From Streptomyces sp. CB09001 (GTDB taxonomy: Bacteria > Actinomycetota > Actinomycetes > Streptomycetales > Streptomycetaceae), in assembly GCF_003369795.1 (NCBI RefSeq), contig NZ_CP026730.1:2046001-2110000 (forward strand): DNA of 64,000 bases, written 5' to 3'. Both the position numbers and the translations under genes were made by a program. The notes under the pieces are model-generated. The model was not told where the DNA came from and searched no databases. It worked only from the letters and a program-made list of their open reading frames with translations. Every line of letters starts with the position of its first letter. Position 1 is the first letter of the stretch. Below, piece after piece: positions 60,331-64,000 of this stretch.

Positions 60331-61937
60331 ACGAGGCCCTGCCCGACGTCCCGGAGGTCCGCGTCGTCGGGCTTCCCCAGCTCACGTCGGGCTTCGACCT
60401 TGTCGAGCGGCTTGATCTGCCGATGCACCTCAAGGTGCACGGCCCGCTCGAACCGATGGGCGGGGAGCAGCTCGCGCAGCTCTCCGAACGCATCGGCCTG
60501 AAGGGCCGCGGCGGCGCGGGCTTCCCCTTCCACAAGAAGCTGCGCTCGGTCGCCGAGGCGGCGATCAAGCGCGGCGTGCGGCCGGTCGTGGTCGTCAACG
60601 GCAGCGAGGACGAACCGGCCTGCCGCAAGGACACGGTCCTGATCAACCGTGCCCCGCACCTGATCCTGGACGGCGCGCTGCTGTGCGCCGAGGCGATGGG
60701 CGCCCGCACGCTCGTCATCGGGGTCACCCGCGAGTCCACGCAGCGCTCCATGGAGGCCGCCCTCGCCGAGCGGGGGCTGAGCAACGGCCGCCGGTCCGCC
60801 CTCCGCGCGCGCGTGCAGCGCAATCCGGTGCGCATGGTCACCGGTGCGGCGGCCTCGCTGATCCGCTCCATCGACGGCGGCCCGGCGATCCCGCCCGGCC
60901 GCAAGGTGAGCGCGTCCAGGAGCGGCGTGGGCGGCGCGCCGACCCTGCTGTCCAACGCCGAGACCTTCGCCCAGCTGGCGATCGCCGCCCGCATCGGCCC
61001 GGAGCGCTACGGCAACACCGGCCTGTACGACGAGCCGGGCACCGTGATGCTCACGGTCTCCGGCGCGGTGGCCCGCCCGATGGTGATCGAGGTGCCGACG
61101 GGCGTGCCGCTGCGCTACGTCCTCCAGCTGGCCGGCGCTCCGCCGGTGCCGCAGGGCGTGCTGACCGGCGGCTACCACGGCAAGTGGATCGACGCGGCGA
61201 CCGTGGACGAGGCGATCGTCTCCCGCAACTCCCTGCAGCAGGTGGGCGGCTCGCTCGGCGCGGGCGCGATCCTGCCGATCGGTCAGGACACCTGCCCGCT
61301 CGGCGAGTCGCTGCGGGTGGCGCAGTGGCTGGCCGAGGAGAGCGCCGGCCAGTGCGGCCCCTGCTACCTGGGCCTGCCGGCCGCCGCGCGGGGACTGGAG
61401 GACATCCTGAACGGCGGCGGTCCGGCCGCCCTGGAGGCGGTCAAGCAGGTCGCGAGGAACGTGAAGCGGCGCGGTGCCTGCTCGCACCCGGACGGCTCGG
61501 CGATGTTCCTGGAGTCGACCGTCAAGGCGTTCACGGACGACCTGGCCGCCCATGTCCTCGGCAACGGCTGCGGTCGGCCCGTGGAGGGTGTCCTGCCGCT
61601 CTTCGAGGGGGGCAGGGCCCCGACGGGCGTCCCCGGCGGCGGGGAGGAGAACGGCCCGAGCCGCCAGAAGATCTTCGTGGACTGGACGCTGTGCCGCGGG
61701 CACGGGCTGTGCGCGGACATCCTCCCGGAGGTCTTCCAGCTCGGCGCCGACGGCTTCCCTACCGTCGCGCAGGCCGAGGTGCCGCGTTTCGCGGAGGCCA
61801 AGGCGGTGCGTGCGGTGCGTCGCTGCCCGGCGCTGGCGCTGCGGATCGAGGAGGACACCCGCGGGCAGGCGCCGTCCTCGCGCACCAACCTGCCGGTACT
61901 GTCCCAGGGCCGGGGCCGCCGGGCGCTCGGCCGCTGA
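60327..61937 (+). CDS. NuoF-like flavoprotein fused to a C-terminal ferredoxin
   Basis: 536 residues from the TTG at 60327, which has GGAGG six bases upstream and overlaps the preceding stop (TTGA). NADH site GRGGAGFPFHKK (~58-70); FMN site NGSEDEPACRKD (~91-102). The Fe-S motif reads S-A340-G-Q-C343-G-P-C346 with C385. The first Cys of the usual CxxCxxC is Ala, leaving three ligands. A ferredoxin domain at the end has C456-RGHGL-C462 and C500-P, typical of [3Fe-4S]-type ferredoxins. No other complex I genes are near. It is probably the electron input for the coupled cytochrome. Confidence 0.9.
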   Translation: MNEALPDVPEVRVVGLPQLTSGFDLVERLDLPMHLKVHGPLEPMGGEQLAQLSERIGLKGRGGAGFPFHKKLRSVAEAAIKRGVRPVVVVNGSEDEPACRKDTVLINRAPHLILDGALLCAEAMGARTLVIGVTRESTQRSMEAALAERGLSNGRRSALRARVQRNPVRMVTGAAASLIRSIDGGPAIPPGRKVSASRSGVGGAPTLLSNAETFAQLAIAARIGPERYGNTGLYDEPGTVMLTVSGAVARPMVIEVPTGVPLRYVLQLAGAPPVPQGVLTGGYHGKWIDAATVDEAIVSRNSLQQVGGSLGAGAILPIGQDTCPLGESLRVAQWLAEESAGQCGPCYLGLPAAARGLEDILNGGGPAALEAVKQVARNVKRRGACSHPDGSAMFLESTVKAFTDDLAAHVLGNGCGRPVEGVLPLFEGGRAPTGVPGGGEENGPSRQKIFVDWTLCRGHGLCADILPEVFQLGADGFPTVAQAEVPRFAEAKAVRAVRRCPALALRIEEDTRGQAPSSRTNLPVLSQGRGRRALGR

Positions 61938-61943
61938 CACACG

Positions 61944-61980
61944 ATGAAACCCCCCGGATCAGTGATCCGGGGGGTTTCAT
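61944..61980. terminator. Bidirectional terminator
   Basis: Perfect 18 bp arms around a single G. It begins ATGAAACCCCCCGG and ends CCGGGGGGTTTCAT, so an A/T-rich flank is present for both directions. It serves the convergent flavoprotein gene and tRNA-Ala. Confidence 0.9.
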
Positions 61981-61987
61981 CGAACTG

Positions 61988-62060
61988 TGGAGCTAAGGAG
62001 AATTGAACTCCTGACCTCCTGCATGCCATGCAGGCGCTCTACCAACTGAGCTATAGCCCC
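61988..62060 (-). tRNA. tRNA-Ala (anticodon GGC), copy 1
   Basis: 73 nt. Acceptor GGGGCTA/TAGCTCC with A73, D-loop AGCTCAGTTGGTAGAGC, anticodon stem CCTGC/GCAGG with loop ATGGCAT, T-arm with GTTCAATTC. No encoded CCA. It decodes GCC (and GCU). Confidence 0.97.
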
Positions 62061-62099
62061 TTGCCTTTCGTCCGCCCGGTCTCCCCGGCGGCGACGCCA

Positions 62100-62130
62100 A
62101 CATTACACGGTCCACCGGGGCGAACACCAA
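62100..62130 (-). promoter_or_regulatory. Candidate promoter of tRNA-Ala copy 1
   Basis: On the minus strand TTGGTG, 19 bp, TAATGT, about 39 nt upstream of the tRNA 5' end. Confidence 0.4.
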
Positions 62131-62156
62131 ATCGTTTCCGTTCCGTCCGGTTCGCC

Positions 62157-62390
62157 CTATGCCGTCACGAACGAGTAGAACCGCTTGAGGGTGCAGTGCT
62201 CCTCCAGCAGCCGGCCGTAGATCGGCTCGCCCTCGAGTTCGCGGTACGTCTCGATGGGGTCGCCTTTTATGATCAGTGCCCGCGCGCATTCCTCGCACCA
62301 GTACTGGTAGTCGGGGTTGACCGGCTCCATGTCGCGCACGATGGGCGTGCCGCTGCCACACCAGTCGCACTTCCGCCTGTGTGCACCCAT
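62157..62390 (-). CDS. Small zinc-ribbon protein
   Basis: 77 residues, ATG at 62390 with GGAGC six bases upstream. HRRKCDWCGSGTP and YWCEECARALI supply two CxxC pairs for one zinc ion. It lies 3 bp after the neighbouring zinc-ribbon gene on the same strand. Unknown role; RNA or protein binding is typical for such knuckles. Confidence 0.75.
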   Translation of the reverse strand: MGAHRRKCDWCGSGTPIVRDMEPVNPDYQYWCEECARALIIKGDPIETYRELEGEPIYGRLLEEHCTLKRFYSFVTA

Positions 62391-62393
62391 CGA

Positions 62394-62567
62394 TCAGCTC
62401 CAGCTGTGGCCGCAGGCCGTGCACACGTAAGAGATTCCGCCGTTGTCGCCGAGGACCTGGGCCACGTGCCCGGAACCGCAGGAGGGGCAGCTGAGGCGGG
62501 TGACCGTGTTCCTTGCCATCGCTCCGCCGAGGAGGTGACCGACCTCCTCGAGGATGCTCCCAGGCAT
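62394..62567 (-). CDS. Small zinc-ribbon protein
   Basis: 57 residues from the ATG at 62567 with GGGAGGGAG upstream; an earlier in-frame ATG (62621) lacks a site. C-terminal RLSCPSCGSGHVAQVLGDNG then YVCTACGHSWS gives two CxxC pairs, like TFIIS/zinc-ribbon ends of RNA polymerase factors. Coupled with the gene at 62157. Function unknown. Confidence 0.75.
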   Translation of the reverse strand: MPGSILEEVGHLLGGAMARNTVTRLSCPSCGSGHVAQVLGDNGGISYVCTACGHSWS

Positions 62568-62724
62568 CGCCACTCCCTCCCGTCGGGCTGCGGTCCCCTT
62601 CCGGCCGTTTGATTCTGCCACGGCCGGGCCGACCCGGTCAGCGACGCCTCAGTACCGGTCCGGACACGGAGTCCCACCGACGTATACGCCTGTGGGACGC
62701 GTGTTGCTCAAGCGGGCGGAGACG

Positions 62725-62752
62725 AAAAAACCCGCCCCCCGAAGGGGACGGG
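62725..62752 (-). terminator. Terminator of tRNA-Ala copy 2
   Basis: CCCGCCCCC/GGGGACGGG-type stem with one mismatch, a CGAA loop and TTTTTT on the minus-strand 3' side: a textbook rho-independent terminator 17 bp past the tRNA. Confidence 0.88.
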
Positions 62753-62768
62753 ATTCGTCCGTGGGTTG

Positions 62769-62841
62769 TGGAGCTAAGGAGAATTGAACTCCTGACCTCC
62801 TGCATGCCATGCAGGCGCTCTACCAACTGAGCTATAGCCCC
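62769..62841 (-). tRNA. tRNA-Ala (anticodon GGC), copy 2
   Basis: Identical to copy 1 over all 73 nt, 781 bp away on the same strand, with its own promoter and terminator. Confidence 0.97.
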
Positions 62842-62911
62842 TGGTGCCACGCGACCCGAGTCGCATGGTCCTGCTCTTCGTCCGCTCCGCCCGGCGGGGC
62901 GAACAAGAAGA

Positions 62912-62941
62912 ACTTTAGCCTGCGACCTGCCGGAAAGTGAA
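62912..62941 (-). promoter_or_regulatory. Candidate promoter of tRNA-Ala copy 2
   Basis: On the minus strand TTCACT, 18 bp, TAAAGT. The sequence differs from the copy 1 promoter. Confidence 0.45.
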
Positions 62942-62949
62942 ATCGCCGT

Positions 62950-63621
62950 TCAGACGTCGTCGCCGATCACCGGTTCCGGCAGCGTGCCGGCGTTGTGCTC
63001 CAGCAGGCGCCAGCCGCGGGCGCCCTCGCCCAGCACGGACCAGCAGCAGTTGGTCAGGCCGCCGAGGCTCTCCCAGCTGTGCGGTTCCAGGCCGAGCAGG
63101 CGCCCGATGGTGGTGCGGATCGTGCCGCCGTGGCTGACCACGACGAGGGTGCCGTCCTCGGGGAGCTTCTCGGCGTGCCGGAGCACCACGGGGGCGGCGC
63201 GGTCGGCGACCTCGGTCTCCAGCTCGCCGCCGCCGCGGCGCACGGGCTCGCCGCGCTTCCAGGCCGTGTACTCGTCGCCGTACCTGGCGATGATCTCCTC
63301 GTGGGTCAGCCCCTGCCAGACGCCCGCGTAGGTCTCCCGCAGGCCCTCCTCCAGGGTCACCTCCAGGCCGGTGACCACGGACAGCTCGGCGGCCGTGTCC
63401 GCGGCGCGCGCGAGGTCGGAGGCGACGATCGCGTCGGGCCTCAGGTGCAGGAGCAGCCCGGCCGCACGGCGGGCCTGGTGCACGCCGGTCTCGGTCAGCT
63501 CGACGTCCGTGCTGCCCTGGAAGCGGCGCTCCACGTTCCACGCGGTCTGGCCGTGCCGCCACAGGATCACCCGGCGGCCGCGGCCCGGCCTGCCCGCCGT
63601 CACCTCGCCGGTGGCGCTCAT
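62950..63621 (-). CDS. Histidine phosphatase family protein (phosphoglycerate mutase-like)
   Basis: 223 residues from the ATG at 63621, overlapping the rsfS stop (ATGA). LWRHGQTAWN (R22-H23-G24) carries the phospho-accepting His, with VVSHGGTIRTTI providing the second catalytic His. The family covers cofactor-dependent mutases and small-molecule phosphatases. In mycobacteria the rsfS-linked member is glucosyl-3-phosphoglycerate phosphatase, which is a reasonable guess here. Confidence 0.92.
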   Translation of the reverse strand: MSATGEVTAGRPGRGRRVILWRHGQTAWNVERRFQGSTDVELTETGVHQARRAAGLLLHLRPDAIVASDLARAADTAAELSVVTGLEVTLEEGLRETYAGVWQGLTHEEIIARYGDEYTAWKRGEPVRRGGGELETEVADRAAPVVLRHAEKLPEDGTLVVVSHGGTIRTTIGRLLGLEPHSWESLGGLTNCCWSVLGEGARGWRLLEHNAGTLPEPVIGDDV

Positions 63622-64000
63622 CGCCAGTCCTCGTCGGTGCGCGTCGCCTCCTCGGCGGCCTGGAGCTTCGCGTGCTCCTCCGCCTTGCCGCGGGTCTCCT
63701 TCGCGTCGGCGGGAAGCTCCAGCTCGGGGCAGTCCTTCCACAGCCGCTCCAGGGCGTAGAAGACGCGCTCCTCGCTGTGCTGGACGTGGACGACGATGTC
63801 GACGTAGTCGAGCAGGACCCAGCGGGCCTCGCGGTCGCCCTCGCGGCGCACCGGCTTGGCGCCGAGCTCCTTGCTCAGCCGCTCCTCGATCTCGTCGACG
63901 ATCGACTTGACCTGGCGGTCGTTGGGCGCGGAGGCCAGCAGGAAGGCGTCCGTGATCGACAGCACGTCGCTGACGTCGTAGGCGATGATGTCGTGCGCGA
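63618..64000 (-). CDS. rsfS: Ribosomal silencing factor RsfS (partial, start outside window)
   Basis: At least 127 residues; the frame stays open to the window edge, with AHDIIAYDVSDVLSITDAFL, then RQVKSIVDEIEERLSKELG and WVLLDYVDIVVHVQHSEER, the RsfS/DUF143 pattern. It binds L14 and blocks subunit joining under starvation. The C-terminal ~25 residues are a charged tail. Coupled to the histidine phosphatase gene; nadD would be expected upstream. Confidence 0.95.
   Translation of the reverse strand, partial: AHDIIAYDVSDVLSITDAFLLASAPNDRQVKSIVDEIEERLSKELGAKPVRREGDREARWVLLDYVDIVVHVQHSEERVFYALERLWKDCPELELPADAKETRGKAEEHAKLQAAEEATRTDEDWR

Noticed and set aside
61988..62841. tRNA genes as borders of an integrated phage or plasmid
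   Set aside because: Only 0.7 kb lies between them, and there is no integrase, replication or phage gene; kept only as a recombination note.

Overview
The window is a piece of a Streptomyces (or very close actinomycete) chromosome. The evidence is the very high GC content, the frequent GTG and TTG starts, GGAGG-type ribosome sites alternating with leaderless starts behind TANNNT boxes, and a run of core genes in an order familiar from streptomycetes: phoH-ybeY-corC, era, tricorn protease, hrcA-dnaJ, hemW, lepA/rpsT, holA, comEC-comEA, leuS and rsfS. No phage, plasmid backbone, insertion sequence or CRISPR array is visible.

Layout. 0-5.2 kb: end of phoH, ybeY, a CBS-domain CorC-like protein, an MmcQ/YjbR protein, a divergent MFS efflux gene and XRE regulator around a perfect palindrome, then a degenerate cytidine-deaminase-like protein. 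5.3-17.4 kb: a polymorphic-toxin island with a candidate immunity gene, a 2,639-residue secreted Rhs/YD-repeat protein ending in a Hint protease and a deaminase-fold toxin, and a divergent secreted DNRLRE/FG-GAP protein. The island separates the deaminase-like gene from era, which are neighbours in many actinobacteria. 17.5-25.4 kb: era with a duplicated 3' end, a sugar-acid catabolic pair (glucarate dehydratase, PfkB kinase), a frameshifted MFS gene, adenine/adenosine deaminase, RNase Z and a HIT protein. 25.5-36.6 kb: tricorn protease, a lipoprotein, rsmE, nitronate monooxygenase, dnaJ with two tandem copies of its 3' end, hrcA with a CIRCE element, an MBL hydrolase, a DUF3097 protein and a Uma2 protein. 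36.6-47.7 kb: hemW, a SpoIIE-type phosphatase, a long-chain acyl-CoA ligase, lepA, rpsT, a 4 x 42 bp tandem repeat, holA and a YceI protein. 47.9-58.7 kb: arylamine N-acetyltransferase, a 1.1 kb islet of tiny genes bounded by a duplicated piece of comEC, comEC, comEA, degV, a coiled-coil membrane protein, and leuS behind a leucine-codon leader peptide and attenuator. 59-64 kb: a b-type cytochrome coupled to a NuoF-like flavoprotein fused to a ferredoxin, two identical tRNA-Ala(GGC) genes around two zinc-ribbon genes, a histidine phosphatase and the end of rsfS.

The two strongest signals are these. First, there is a complete secreted Rhs toxin with a signal peptide, YD repeats, a ricin-type lectin domain, an Rhs core, a Hint protease and a C-terminal HAE...CxxC deaminase, with a putative immunity gene next to it. 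Second, three separate housekeeping genes (era, dnaJ, comEC) have copies of their 3' regions duplicated directly downstream. In the outer dnaJ copy, and at some sites in the comEC copy, the encoded peptide is kept by synonymous changes. This is what repeated integration and loss of small elements, or recombination at gene ends, would leave behind.
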